Assembly (NCBI RefSeq): GCF_963676685.1 | Contig: NC_092346.1 | Location: 44,575,289 to 44,639,288, forward strand | Reading direction: 5' to 3' | Source: Mytilus edulis | Taxonomy: Eukaryota; Mollusca; Bivalvia; Mytilida; Mytilidae | Length of the DNA: 64,000 nucleotides | Shown: positions 25,501 through 37,772 of the stretch, piece after piece | How positions within the stretch are numbered: position 1 is the first letter of the stretch | Layout of the letters: each line of letters opens with the position of its first letter | The notes under the pieces: model-generated | Database searches by the model: none | Seen by the model: the letters and a program-made list of their open reading frames with translations, nothing else | What the model was told of the DNA's origin: nothing | Program-made: the position numbers and the translations under genes

Positions 25501-26476
25501 GAGCATATGTTAATAAATGAATTTCCTGGCTATCATAATGTAACTTCATCTAATTACCAAATGGATATATTTAAAACCAATGAAAGGAGTTGTCTCATTG
25601 GCACTCACACCACATCTTCCTATATCTATATAATTGATATTTTTCAGAGGGATTACAAAAGGTGAAATTCTTGAATTTAAGCAACTGTAAATATATAGAT
25701 GATTTTTGCCTGTCAAAACTTCAAATGTTGGCTGATACTTTAGAGGTTCTTGATGTTAGTGGTTGTGAGAGAGTCACGGAACATGGCATAGCATGTATAC
25801 ATCATCTACCGTAAGTTACAACTTCTGATATGATTAGGTAGACTGTGATTTATTTTAATTCAAAGCCTTGTAATTGCACAACTAATTTTATCTGTAAAAA
25901 TCAAGTTCTCATCTTATTTTCATTTAATGTCTTCATTAATTCAAATTCAATTCAAATTAATTTTTTTTATTGCATTACACCATACATTTATAGTATGTGT
26001 TTTTTCTCATTGTTGAAGGGTGTACGTTGACCTATAATTGCATATATCCACTTCATTTGAACTCTGGTGGTTATACAAGCAAGTACTAATTTTAATTTTT
26101 ATGTTGTTTTGTTTTTTTGTCTTTCAGAAATCTGAAGGTTCTAAATATTGCAGACACACCAAATGTGAAACAAAAAGAAATTCTAACTCTATATTTAGAA
26201 GAACTATTACCGCAGTGTATTATACGTGGTGTTGATCATGTGTCCATTAATCAGGGTGATACTAACTCACACAAACATGAAGAAATGTCAAGCGTTTTGG
26301 ACACTAATAAATTCATAGAAGACTTAGTGCGAAATGAAAATATCACAGTTGAGGACCTTTATAAGGAATTCATAGAAAAAGATCATACCCAGAGCCTAGA
26401 CAGTGGTAGAATTTCTAATGACTTTGATTGTAAACTCTCGCATTCTGAAGTGGTTAAAACGAAGATAACATCATGA
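19519..26476 (+). CDS. dmac2: DMAC2 (ATP5SL, complex I distal membrane arm assembly factor 2), complete
   Basis: Six exons: 19519-19527, 21920-22020, 24278-24406, 24946-25166, 25648-25810 and 26128-26476 (stop TGA), giving 323 residues. All junctions are GT-AG with consistent phases. The first exon encodes only MAL; spliced to exon 2 it gives MALRRLMCRYSLSKTNP, a basic mitochondrial presequence. Exon 4 has LAAAHFIVGRGGAVKL, then YSDLLYEGLENL; exons 5-6 hold leucine-rich repeats (KFLNLSNCKYIDDFC, LEVLDVSGCERVTEHG, NLKVLNIADTP) and LPQCIIRGVD, the arrangement of human DMAC2. The last ~75 residues are acidic and not recognised. Known role: assembly of the distal membrane arm of respiratory complex I. 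The 9-nt coding part of exon 1 is the weakest call. It may be preceded by a 5' UTR exon, since TTTTCAG ends at 19500. An ATTAAA at 26489-26494 is the nearest polyA-like hexamer. Confidence 0.92.
19715..20478. mobile_element. Long-TIR foldback element built of GTTCGCCCT subrepeats (dmac2 intron 1)
   Basis: The left end carries five spaced repeats of GTTCGCCCTG (19727-19816); the right end carries the inverse, CAGGGCGAAC, several times (20394-20470). The middle is ~570 bp of AT-rich DNA without coding capacity. ATTTTACAT occurs just outside both ends (19706-19714 and 20479-20487), a candidate 9-bp target duplication. TIRs made of short tandem repeats are typical of foldback-type elements. Confidence 0.7.
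20699..20865. mobile_element. MITE, TIR TATACACCTTATCGCTATT, copy 2
   Basis: It begins TATACACCTTATCGCTATT and ends AGCAATAAGGTGTA. It has the TTTTGACGTCATA motif and the TCCRYCATTG segment of copy 1 (18732-18920), although the interiors have diverged. It lies in dmac2 intron 1. Confidence 0.6.
21577..21692 (+). repeat. Dispersed element family B, copy 2 (5' fragment)
   Basis: AACAAGACTGTGTCCATAGT to ATTAGAAAGATG; only the head is present. It lies in dmac2 intron 1. Confidence 0.7.
22231..22650. repeat. Tandem repeat, ~121-bp unit, three copies plus a partial one
   Basis: GTATAATAAATTATCTCCCC starts at 22231, 22352 and 22540. Each unit continues through TTTAATAATTTATTAATACT and ends CAGGCATCATGGGCATA. 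Between units 2 and 3 a 65-bp piece is repeated once more. Copies are nearly identical, so the expansion is recent. It lies in dmac2 intron 2. Confidence 0.85.
22851..23152 (+). repeat. Dispersed element family B, copy 3 (full length)
   Basis: It runs from AACAAGAATGTGTCCATAGT to GGGGCATAAAAA, with a GGACGAACAGACGG simple-repeat tail at about 23040-23110. It lies in dmac2 intron 2. Confidence 0.8.
23500..23720. repeat. Degenerate repeats carrying CRE-like TGACGTCA motifs
   Basis: CTGTATGACGTCACATC, CTGTATGACGTCATGTC, CTTTATGACCTCATTTC and CTGTATGAAGTCATGTC follow one another, with GTTGCAAAGGCTTTATCA twice. Two of the four keep the full CREB/ATF palindrome. It lies in dmac2 intron 2; no function is shown. 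Confidence 0.65.
23766..23892. repeat. Foldback element
   Basis: GATATGGCTTTTTCA ... CCAATATAATCCC is mirrored by GGGATTATATTGG ... TGAAAAAGCCATATGATAT, with the loop TCGAGCAGAGCTCTT. It lies in dmac2 intron 2. Confidence 0.7.
24542..24718. mobile_element. TA-flanked MITE, TIR CAGTGAAACCTG / CAGGTTTCACTG
   Basis: Perfect 12-bp terminal inverted repeats with TA on each side (24540-24541 and 24719-24720). The interior has several CCGAAC-type motifs and no coding sequence. Structure is that of a Tc1/mariner-pogo MITE. It lies in dmac2 intron 3. Confidence 0.8.
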
Positions 26477-26702
26477 CATATTTGATTTATTAAACATACA
26501 GTTGTTTTATGTAATAATCTTTTTAGTTCAATTATTTGTTCCTGTAAATGTGTCTGAACCGTTATTCAGCATTACCTTATAATGTTCAATCTATCTACCT
26601 TGTTTCAAATTGGATTTTTTTCCCTGCGAAAATAAGTAGTTTCAAATTATATAATCAAGACAGTTGTGAAACAATCCTAACAGAAAAAAAATAATGGTCT
26701 CC

Positions 26703-28705
26703 TTTTTATATGACCGCAAAATTTGAAAAAAGTTTCGTCGTATATTGCTATCACGTTGGCGTCGTCGTCTGCGTCGTCGTCCGAATACTTTTAGTTTTCG
26801 CACTCTAACTTTAGTAAAACTGAATAAAAATCTATGAAATTTTAACACAAGGTTTATGACCACAAAAGGAAGGTTGGGATTGATTTTGGGAGTTTTGGTC
26901 CCAACATTTTAGGAATTAGGGGCCAAAAAGGGCCCAAATAAGCATGTTCTTGGTTTTCGCACTATAACTTTAGTTTAAGTTAATAGAAATCTATGAAATT
27001 TTGACACAAAGTTTATGACCACAAAAGAAAGGTTGGGATTGATTTTGGGAGTTTTGGTTCCAACAGTTTAGGAATTAGGGGCCAAAAAAGGGCCCAAATA
27101 AGCATTATTCTTGGTTTTCGCACAATAACTTTAGTTCAAGTAAATAGAAATCAATGAAATTTAAACACAATGTTTATGACCACAAAAGGAAGGTTGGTAT
27201 TGATTTTGGGAGTTGAGGTCCCAACAGTTTAGGAATTAGGGGCCAAAAAGGGACCCAAATAAGCATTTTTCTTGGTTTTCGCACCATAACTTTAGTATAA
27301 GTAAATAGAAATGTATGAAATTTAAACACAAGGTTTATGACCATAGAAGGAAGGTTGGTATTGATTTTGCGAGTTTTGGTCCCAACAGTTTAGGAATAAA
27401 GGGCCCAAAGGGTCCAAAATTAAACTTTGTTTGATTTCATCAAAAATTGAATAATTGGGGTTCTTTGATAAGCCGAATCTAACTGTGTATGTAGATTCTT
27501 AATTTTTGGTCCTGTTTTCAAATTGGTCTACATTAAGGTCCAAAGGGTCCAAAATTAAACTTAGTTTGATTTTAACAAAAATTGAATCCTTGGGGTTCTT
27601 TGATATGCTGAATCTAAAAATGTACTTAGATTTTTGATTATTGGCCCAGTTTTCAAGTTGGTCCAAAATTAAACTTTGTTTGATTTCATCAAAAATTGAA
27701 AATTTGGGTTCTTTGATATGCCAAATCTAACTGTGTATGTAGATTCTTAATTGTTGGTCCCGTTTTAAAATTGGTCTACATTAAAGTCCAAAGGGTCCAA
27801 AATTAAACTAAGTTTGATTTTAACAAAAATTGAATTCTTGGGCCTCTTTGATATGCTGAATCTAAACATGTACTTAGATTTTTGATTATGGGCCCAGTTT
27901 TCAAGTTGGTCCAAATCAGGATCCAAAATTATTATATTAAGTATTGTGCAATAGCAAGAAATTTTCAATTGCACAGTATTCAGCAATAGCAAGAAATCTT
28001 CAATTGCACAGTATTGTGCAATAGCAAGAAATCTTCAATTGCACAGTATTGTGCAATAGCAAATATTTTCAATTGCACAGTATTGCACAATAGCAAGAAA
28101 TATCTAATTGCACAATATTGTGCAATAGCAAGAAATTCCAATTGGATTTCAATTGGAGTTATCTTTCTTTGTCCAGAATAGTAGTTGAATCAACTTAAAT
28201 CATTGTTTTATACAATATACAATGTATATTCACTTTTACTACCAACTGATAGATTAAAACAATCTTTACCATTCAGTAATAACAAGCACTTTTTTACATT
28301 TTAATATTTTATGATGTATTTAAATGAGTAGTTATTGTTGCAAACTTCATTAGAAATTTGAATTGAGATCAGTTTTGAAATAAGGGAAAGGGGGATGTGA
28401 AAAAAAAATTGGGGGGTCAATTTTTTTCATTTCAGATTTCATAAATAAAAAGAAAATTTCTTCAAACATTTTTTTGAGAGGATTAATATTCAACAGCATA
28501 GTGAATTTCTCAAAGGCAAAATTTTTTGTTTAAGTTCATTAGACCACATTCATTCTGTGTCAGAAACCTATGCTGTGTCAACTATTTAATCACAATCCAA
28601 ATTTAGAGCTGAATCCAGCTTGAATGTTGTGTCCATACTTGCCCCAACCGTTCAGGGTTCAACCTCTGCGGTCGTATAATGCTGCGCCCTGCGAAGCAAC
28701 TGGTT
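26703..28705 (-). mobile_element. 2-kb TIR element family A, copy 4
   Basis: Inverse orientation: the tail (TTTTTATATGACCGCAAAATT) is at 26703 and the head (TGCGGTCGTATAATGCTGCG ... CTGGTT) at 28660-28705. It contains four ~160-bp units, the ~120-bp units and about six TTGCACAATACTGTGCAA palindromic units (27940-28130). It begins about 230 bp past the dmac2 stop codon. Confidence 0.85.
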
Positions 28706-29993
28706 GTATCTTCAAATACCGGTATCCTGTATTTCATATTGCAGAGTTTTCATTTTCATCCTGTATTATGCAAAGTCATTTTTTTCAGTTCATACCAGGC
28801 TATAGTATATATGTTCAAACTTGCCCCCTTTCCCAGAAAATCAAATGGTCAACCCCTTACTGAAAGCTAATGAAAGGAAATAAATAGTCTGGAAAAAAGT
28901 ATGATCATAAACAATATGCCATAAAAACTAGCTATTTGTATACATAGAATGTGACATCTGTTGTTTTTTTACAAATTCTACACCAATCTGCTTTACAAAT
29001 TGACTGAATTTGTCATAAAGGATTATATAAAAAAGAAGATGTGGTATTGTGGCCAATGAGTCAACTTTCCGAAAGAGACTGAATAACACAGAAATTAACA
29101 GCTATAGGTCACTGTACATGTATACATTATGTGCCTTTCCAAAGTCAGGAGCTAGTTGTCTGGTAGTTGTTGTTGGTTCATATTTTTTTTCATAAATTGT
29201 TTTGTAATAAATTAGGCCGTAAACTTTCTCAAATGTATTGTTCCAAATTTTTCATGTCATGTCCTTTTATAGCTGACTTTAGGGTATGGATTTTTTTCAT
29301 TATTGAAGGCTGTACGGTTGTCTTTAATTGCTTACATTCACTTCATTTGAACTTTGGTGTAGTTATCTCATTGGCAATCATACCACAACCCCTAATTTTA
29401 TATTATACAACAAGTATAAGTCATTACATAAAATTAACATTATCCATGTTCTATCTACAATATAAATAAAGTAAGGTTAGATGAACTCTGCAATAAAGGC
29501 AAGTACACATCATTCCATTTACCAAACATATTTGACCCACTACTTGTAGTGTCTGAGATATGTACTTGAACACGGAAACAACCTTGCTCACTGATCCATT
29601 GAACGAGGTCAAGGTCAGGTGAACCATGTTTGTCTACATGTTGACATTTCAAGAATACCCGTGTTTTAGTAACCATATTTTGTGGATTCAGTTATTTTTG
29701 TTGGTACCTGTTTTTGTGGATTGCAGCCTTTTTGTGGGATTTCATGGTTTTACATACTTTAAAATAATGAAAAGAAATCTCATTGACTAGTCTTTAATAT
29801 ATTTCATGGCCATCAGAGATAACAATTTACAATGTTTTATTTTGTTTGCTTCTTGAAAATAATCTGATAAAGTTTTGTTGTATTCTGAAAGACTTTTTTT
29901 TTTTTTTTTTGAAAGACTTGACTTTTACAAGATCTCGGCTAAGCAAACATGCAGCATGAATGTAACATGCAGATAAAAATTGAGGTCCATCAT
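28706..29993. other. Convergent spacer dmac2 / tarbp1 and tarbp1 3' UTR
   Basis: No conserved coding sequence. It holds copies of the short GTTGTCTCATTGGC-type dispersed motif (29030-29110 minus strand, 29270-29390 plus strand) and a TTGTGGATTCAGTTATTTTT-type repeat at 29685-29760 seen again at 34135 and 36950. The part below the tarbp1 stop to about 29830 is its likely 3' UTR. Confidence 0.55.
29836..29841 (-). promoter_or_regulatory. Candidate polyadenylation signal of tarbp1
   Basis: AATAAA on the minus strand, 153 nt past the tarbp1 stop codon; the nearest canonical hexamer. Confidence 0.5.
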
Positions 29994-32900
29994 TTAATTT
30001 CCATTAATTAGTTGTTGCCTTCTATATTCCCACACCAGCAGTGCTCCACTAACATGTACATTCAATGATCTTATAATTCCTTGTTGAGGTATTTCTACAC
30101 AAACATCTAATTGATTGATGAGTTGAACAGGAATTCCTTCCTTCTCATTCCTGAAAAATATCAATTTTATTCTTAAAATGTACAGAAAATACAATAAATA
30201 AATATTCAATACAGTATTTCCATCAAATGAAAACCATTTTAGTTTCTCATACTGACGCATTTGCTTTGTTCCTTCAAACACTAATGTGTTAGATACGTTG
30301 AACATTATTTTACTTAAGAATGGACCGGTTTTACTTTCAAAGTAGTTTTAAAGTGATACCTATTAAAGTACAGATTTTCCATACAATATCACCACACTCT
30401 CAACTTATTTATTTTCATTTGCATGTGCTTTTCAAACTTCAAGTTTAAACAAACTCAAGTTACGATTGTTTTTATTTAGGTTTCATGATTTTGACTTATA
30501 TTAACACTCGTAAAATGTTCAAGAACCATTTACAATCATTTTCTACTTCTATTGAATGATGGAAATGTTTTTTCCATGAAAATACTGCAAGCATTCACAT
30601 ACTACTGTATATGAAATTAACAGAGTTCCATTTGATGTTTTCAAACAGTTAAAAAATGTTTTTATCTGAATTCACTTGGTGAGAAGAGGGGTTCGGACAA
30701 TGAACCAGTGTCAACAATACTGATAAGGGAAACCACAACCTTTTTATGCCCCACCTACGATAGTAGAAGGGCATTATGTTTTCTGGTCTGTGGGTCCGTT
30801 AGTTAGTCCGCCTGTTCGTTCGTCCGTCCGTTCGTCCCGCTTCAGATTAAAGTTTTTGGTCAAGATAGTTTTTGATGAAGTTGAAGTCCAATCAACTTGA
30901 AACTTAGTACACATGTACCCTATGATATTATCTTTCTAATTTTAATGCCAAATTAGAGTTTTAACCCCAATTTCACGGTCCACTGAACATAGAAAATAAT
31001 AGTCGAGTGGGGCATCCGTGTACTTGGGACACATTCTTGTTCAACAATGCTATTATGTGACCCTGACCTTCAATCTCTGACCAGGATATTAAATAAGGAT
31101 CTTATTCTACTTATGATAAATCATTGTACATGAAAACAAATAAAGTGAAGTACTTTACATACCCTAGTACCAGTAGAGATTTCTTTGGGAATGTGAAGTC
31201 TGTAAGTGACACACTATTTGCTGTCTGCTCAACTCCTATCAATGTATATCCCTCTTGTCTCTTCTCAATAAGGTATTGGGGAAGGAACTCATGACAAACC
31301 TGTAAGAAAAAGAAGAAATACTTCAAGAATATGTTCAACATCTTTTACTTCAAATCCATATCTTCTTTATAGCATATCAGAACTCATCTTACAATTAAAA
31401 CCTAAAATAAGTAAAATATTACTCTTTACAACATTTCACCATTAAAGTTTGTGTTCTTCTGTTGCATAGTACTATTGTAGACATCTATTACTGTGGATTT
31501 ATTTATTTTTCTGGGTACTAATTTTAGTGAGTTCATATTTTGTAGATATTTGATTTTATGGTTTTTCAAGTCTACACACAGCCTAAAGATGATTTGTACT
31601 TAATTGAACATTTAAATTTGTGGTGCATCCTTTCATATATTTGGTAAAATAAAGATACATTTACCACAATGGTTTTATTTGCATCTGAGATTTTTTTTTA
31701 CTTATGGTTTAATCAGAAACCTTGTCATACATGTCATATATTTCATCATAATTTCTTTTCATATATAATAAAGTTGAAAAAAGGGACCTATCCCAGCAGA
31801 AGTCATTCCTACCACTCAGAACATCAACTAACCTCTATGATAGGTAACCATTTATGAGCTGTTACACTCAACTCTTTGAAAGTTTTGTCTTCTGTATACT
31901 TCATCTTCCCAATAACATATTGAGACACTCCAAATATTTCACTGGTTCTACATAAACCTGTAGAAAAAGTATTGAAATACATTACAATAAGTATTTTGAT
32001 GCATAGATTATTTACATCCACAGAATACTGACCATTTTTATACGACCGCAAAATTTGAAAAAATTTTCGTCGTATATTGCTATCACGTTGGTGTCGTCGT
32101 CTGCGTCGTCGTCCGAATACTTTTAGTTTTCGCACTCTAACTTTAGTAAAAGTGAATAGAAATCTATGAAATTTTAACACAAGGTTTATGACCACAAAAG
32201 GAAGGTTGGTATTGATTTTGGGTGTTTTGGTCCCAACATTTTAGGAATTAGGGGCCAAAAAGGGCCCAAATAAGCATTTTCTTGGTTTTCGCACTATAAC
32301 TTTAGTTTAAGTTAATAGAAATCTATGAAATTTTGACACAAAGTTTATGACCACAAAAGAACGGTTGGGATTGATTTTGGGAGTTTTGGTTTCAACAGTT
32401 TAGGAATTAGGGGCCAAAAAAGGGCCCAAATAAGCATTATTCTTGGTTTTCGCACAATAACTTTAGTTTAAGTAAATAGAAATCAATGAAATTTAAACAC
32501 AATGTTAATGACTACAAAAGGAAGGTTGGTATTGATTTTGGGAGTTTAGGTCCCAACAGTTTAGGAATTAGGGGCCAAAAAGGGACCCAAATAAGCATTT
32601 TTCTTGGTTTTCGCACCATAACGTTAGTATAAGTAAATAGAAATCTATGAAATTTAAACACAAGGTTTATGACCATGAAAAGGAAGGTTGGTATTGATTT
32701 TGGGAGTTTTGGTCCCAACAGAATAAGGGGCCCAAAGGGTCCAAAATTAAACTTTGTTTGATTTCATCAAAATTGAATAATTGGGGTTCTCTGATATGCC
32801 GAATCTAACTGTCATGACTGTGTATTTAGATTCTTAACTTTTGGTCCTGTTTTCAAATTGGTCTACATTAAGGTCCAAAGGGTCCAAAATTAAACTTAGT

Positions 32901-35900
32901 TTGATTTTGACAAAAAATGAATCAGTTAGGTTCTTTGATATGCTGAATCTAAAAATGTACTTAGATTCTTGATTATTGGCCCAGTTTTCAAGTTGGTCCA
33001 AATCGGGGTCCAAAATTAAACTTTGTTTGATTTCATCAAAAATTGAATAAATGAGGTTCTTTGATATACCAAATCTAACTGTGTATGTAGATTCTTCATT
33101 TTTGGTCCTGTTTTCAAATTGGTCTACACTAAAGTCCAAAGGGTCCAAAATTAAACTTAGTCTGATTTTAACAAAAATTGAAATCTTGGGGTTCTTCGAT
33201 ATGCTGAATCCAAAAATGTACTTAGATTTTTTATTATGGGCCCAGTTTTCAAGTTGGTCCAAATCAGGATCTAAAATTATTATATTAAGTATTGTGCAAT
33301 AGCGAGTCTTTTCAATTGCACAGTATTGCGCAATGGCAAGAAATATCTAATTGCACAATATTGTGAAATAGCAAAATTTTTTTAATTAGAGTTATCTTTC
33401 TTTGTCCAGAATAGTAAGCAAGAAATATCTAATTGCAAAATATTGTGCAATAGCAAAATTTTTTTTTAATTGGAGTTATCTTTCTTTGTCCAGAATCAAA
33501 TTAAATCTTTGTTATATACAATATAACATGTATATTCACTTTTTACTACCAACTGATAAATTAAAATAATCTTTACCATTCAGTGATAACAAGCAGTTTT
33601 TTTTACATCTTAATATTTTATGATGTATTTAAATGAGTAGTTATTGTTGCAAACTCCATTAGAAATTTTAATTGAGATTAGTTTTGGAATAAGGGAAAGG
33701 GGGATGTGATTAAAAAATTGGGTTCAATTTTTCTCATTTGAAATTTCATAAATAAAAAAGAAAACATTTTTTTGAGAGGATTAATATTCAACAGCATAGT
33801 GAATTGCTCTAAGAGAAAACAAAAATTTAATTCATTAGAACACATTCATTCTGTGTCAGAAACCTATGCTGTGTCAACTATTTAATCACAATCCAAATTT
33901 AGAGCTGAATCCAGCTTGAATGTTGTGTCCATACTTGCCCCAACCGTTCAGGGTTCAACCTCTGCGGTCGTATAAAGCTACGCCCTGCGGAGCATCTGGT
34001 TAAGTTTATTATAAACAAGAATTAGTACACTAAGATTTCCTTTCTGTTGTGGCATTTGAATGGATTCACAGGGCAATGAACTCTGAACCTGATGTCAAGG
34101 TCAGTGGAGCCTGTTGGATTTGTGCACATGTAATGAATTATTGTGGATTCATTTATTTTCGTTGGTACCAATTTTCGTGGATTGATGAAAACTTGCATAT
34201 TCGTAGATATGTAAATTCGTTGTTTTGGCAAATTGTGCATACATTCCTTTAGAAAATCTGTATTTCGTTGATCATTTAAATTCGTGGTTCCTCTGTCCCC
34301 ACGAAATCCACGAAAATTGGTATCCAACAAATATTAATGAATCCACAGTAACATACATACAACTTCCAAGTTGTATTTTAAAGTCATGATATTTTAACCT
34401 ATTCCAAACATCTAATCTGACCAAATAAGCATGAAAATGGTGAATGTATTGTATATTGATGTTTAATGTCCAGCAGCAAATATTAGGTACATATTCAAAA
34501 CAAAAATATTTTATTATTATAGTTCGTTTCTGTGTGTATTACATTATAATGTTGTGTCGTTTGTTTTCTCTTATTTTTGAGTGTAAATTCACATTGCGAT
34601 AAGATGTGTCACGGTAACACAAAATAAAACATAGGTCACCGTGCTCGTTTTTGAGAAAATTGAGGCTGAAAATTGGGGATTTGTGCAATTTTGCCAAAAA
34701 GTTAAACAACGTTAGACAATTTTTGGAGCAAATATTCTTTGTTGTAAATTATTAAGATCGGGTTCAATTTGAAGCTGTGATAAGTGACAATAAGGAAAAA
34801 AATAAATCCCTACACGAATGTCTATACAAATTTTCAAGCTTTGCTTGACATTGCGAACCAGATGCTCAAAGTGGGATTTTTTTAATCCAAAAAATATAGA
34901 AATAAAGTGTTTCTGAAAATGTCATTTTTATCATTTTTCTGCATGAACTGCATTTTGTCATGCTTTCTCCAAATCTGAAATAAAAAATATATGTCACCGT
35001 GCTGGATTCTATGATAAACGCGATTTATCCTAAAAATTGCGTCCCCCCTTTGTAACCTCAACGTTAGCGCTAAAGTGCACGACGTCGCTGGCAGACTTTT
35101 TCGACGTAATCGTTGCAAATTACCGGCGACATTTTTCAGATGTATGAATATTGCTTGTAAAGTGCTAACTAAAAATTGGTAATATTGTTTTCGGAAATAA
35201 AATCATGTGAATCATAAATACATCTCTTTGTTTGTGGTCTAAGTGAGAAACATCCCAAGAAAAGTGATTACGGACTGTTGATAATTTTTACGGCTTTTAA
35301 AATTAAAGACTGAGCACGGCAATTTAAAACTTGACATACAGGTTACATGTACTGTACACACTCGTGCATTAATTCATGTATTAATTTATAGCATATGTTG
35401 ACCTCTAGATGTTGTTTTTTTGTTTTTGTTTTGTTTTGTTTGGTTGGCTGTTATTTCATAACAATACTCCTTTACATCCTTCTATTCACGTTTTAATCAC
35501 TTTTTAGAATTTCACATTTATTCATAAAATTAAACTTTTATTATGGTCAATGATTACAATTGAATAAAATTGGCAGGCTCCTAAATACTTTTAAAATCAC
35601 AGTTTTTATAGCTGACTATGCGGTATGGACATTGCTCATTGTTGAAGACCGTACAGTGACGGTATAGTCGTTAATTTCTGTGGCATGTTTGTCTCTTGTT
35701 GAGAGTTGTCTCATTGGAAATTATACCATATCTTCTTTTTTTATGTTGTCAGAAAACAAAACCAAAATCTTATAAAGGAATATGCTAAAGGATGCTTTTG
35801 GTCAGAGAGAGAAACTAGACCATATTTTGAAATTTTTGGATTTTGCAAAAACGATTGAATTAATAGCAAGAGGACTGGACATATTACCTATGCGTAATTT

Positions 35901-37772
35901 CATTGGTAAATAACTATATATATTTTCACCAAATCATGACGCATTGCGGGGTACATAAAATATCGCACGTTCATTCCTCTGTCTGTCCTTTCGGTCCTTA
36001 TGGTTAATTAGATTTTTCAAGTGTACAATTCTTGCCAAATTTTTATTAAACTGATATCGTATGGACACGTTCGAAAATCAGTGCATATCAACTATTCTTG
36101 AAAAGAGTTATGCCATTTGGAAATATTAATTTTTTTATGTTTTCAAGAAAAATACTACTAGTAGTCCAAATAATTATGACAGTAAAGAAGGGTATATTAA
36201 ATTTTTGCTTTGACGGCCCGCCTTCCTGTGACGCGTGAAAGAAAAAAAAATATAATAGCCTTTTAAGACGTTTGGACTAGTAAAATACCATACCTCCTCC
36301 AACCTTTTGAAGTGCAATGATCGTTCCATAAATATTTTCCATCTGAATTTATTATTTTATTTTAGACAAAAACTATATCATACATGTATGTAGGACATAC
36401 GTCCTGAACATGCATGACATATTTGCCACTGGACGTTAAGCAAACAACATTCAATCAATTTATTGGACATAGTCTTGGTATAAAGCTGGAATTTAAGGTA
36501 GTGCCTTCTAATATTAAAATGATAATTGACATGCATTATATTAGTAACATCAAAAGGGTCAGTCATCTTGAGATTGCTAACTATACGATATCTAAATTTG
36601 TTGAAGATCTCACAGAAACAGTAATGTGTTTTATTTCTTATGATTTTATTAGACTGTTATCCTTTTAGAATCAAATGCACTAATATGATGGTGTAGAAGT
36701 TAGCATGCGGGAGAAACAGAAATTGGAGCATCGGAAAATCCACATTACGTTTCTTATTACGGAAAATTACACGCATTACGTCTCGCAAAAAGTGACATTT
36801 TGCGGGAATTCAAACGCTTAACGTCGCGCCAAGAGTTAACTCCCTTGAAACTGTATCGGATGCCCTTAAGATCTTTTAATGTACCTTAAAATTTATCCTG
36901 CTCAAGAGAGTTTTAAAAAGTTACAATCAATGATATCTTGGCTGATAACAACTGTGGATTTGTTTATTTTGTGAATTTAATAATATGTACACTTTTATGG
37001 ACTTTTGTGAGTGTGGTTTTGCAAAAATTTGTAATTTATTTATCAAATTAGTAGTCCACCTGTACCCAGGAATCCATAAAAATTTGGTATCCATTGAATA
37101 TTTATGAATCCACAGTTTTCCACTTGAGGATATCAAGTAAGCTTTCTTCTAAATTTTGTATTTTATCAATCAAGTACCTTTACCTCCTAAATTTTGTATT
37201 TTATCAATCAAGTACCTTTACCTCCTAAATTTTGTATTTTATCAATCAAGTAACTTTACCTCCTAAATTTTGTATTTTATCAATCAAGTACCTTTACCTC
37301 CTAAATTTTGTATTTTATCAATCAAGTAACTTTACCTCCTAAATTTGGTATTTTATCAATCAAGTACCTTTACCTCCTAAATTCGGTATTTTATCAATCA
37401 AGTACCTTTACCTCCTAAATTTGGTATTTTATCAATCAAGTAACTTCACCTCCTTAATTTGGTATTTTATCAATCAAGTAACTTTACCTCCTAAATTTGG
37501 TATTTTATCAATCAAGTACCTTTACCTCCTAAATTTGGTATAAATTTGGTATTTTATCAATCAAGTAACTTTACCTCCTAAATTTGGTATTTTATCAATC
37601 AAAGAAGTAACAACAACAAGGCCAGCATCCTCTCTCTTTCTGTTGCTATATACCAGTTCATCTTGAACTTCATCATCTGGTAACATTAGTTTCCATGGCA
37701 TTATTTTCTTCTGGACATCACCTTCAACGTTGTCTTCTAGGTCACTATCTTCTTCACCACCACCACTTTTCT
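29994..37772 (-). CDS. tarbp1: tarbp1 exons encoding the SPOUT methyltransferase domain
   Basis: The last four exons carry the three SpoU motifs: motif 1, [13 protein letters not shown] (residues 861-873 of the visible part, with the conserved Asn and Arg, split by an intron after NLGG); motif 2, LLVLGNEKEGIP (947-958, Glu-Gly-Ile-Pro intact); motif 3, [17 protein letters not shown] (971-987), forming the trefoil-knot AdoMet site. [10 protein letters not shown] upstream and HKWLPIIE are also typical of TARBP1. All expected catalytic residues are present, so the enzyme looks functional. The domain is split by a 5.6-kb intron holding a 2-kb element (32035-34001) and a 38-bp minisatellite at its donor. 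Confidence 0.93.

Noticed and set aside
29455..29676. 73-codon minus-strand open frame downstream of tarbp1
   Set aside because: It lies beyond the tarbp1 stop and polyA signal in repeat-like sequence partly shared with 34090-34330; no family recognised.
37141..37600. CRISPR-like array of ~38-bp repeats
   Set aside because: There are no unique spacers; units are contiguous and derive from an exon end. Also a eukaryotic genome.
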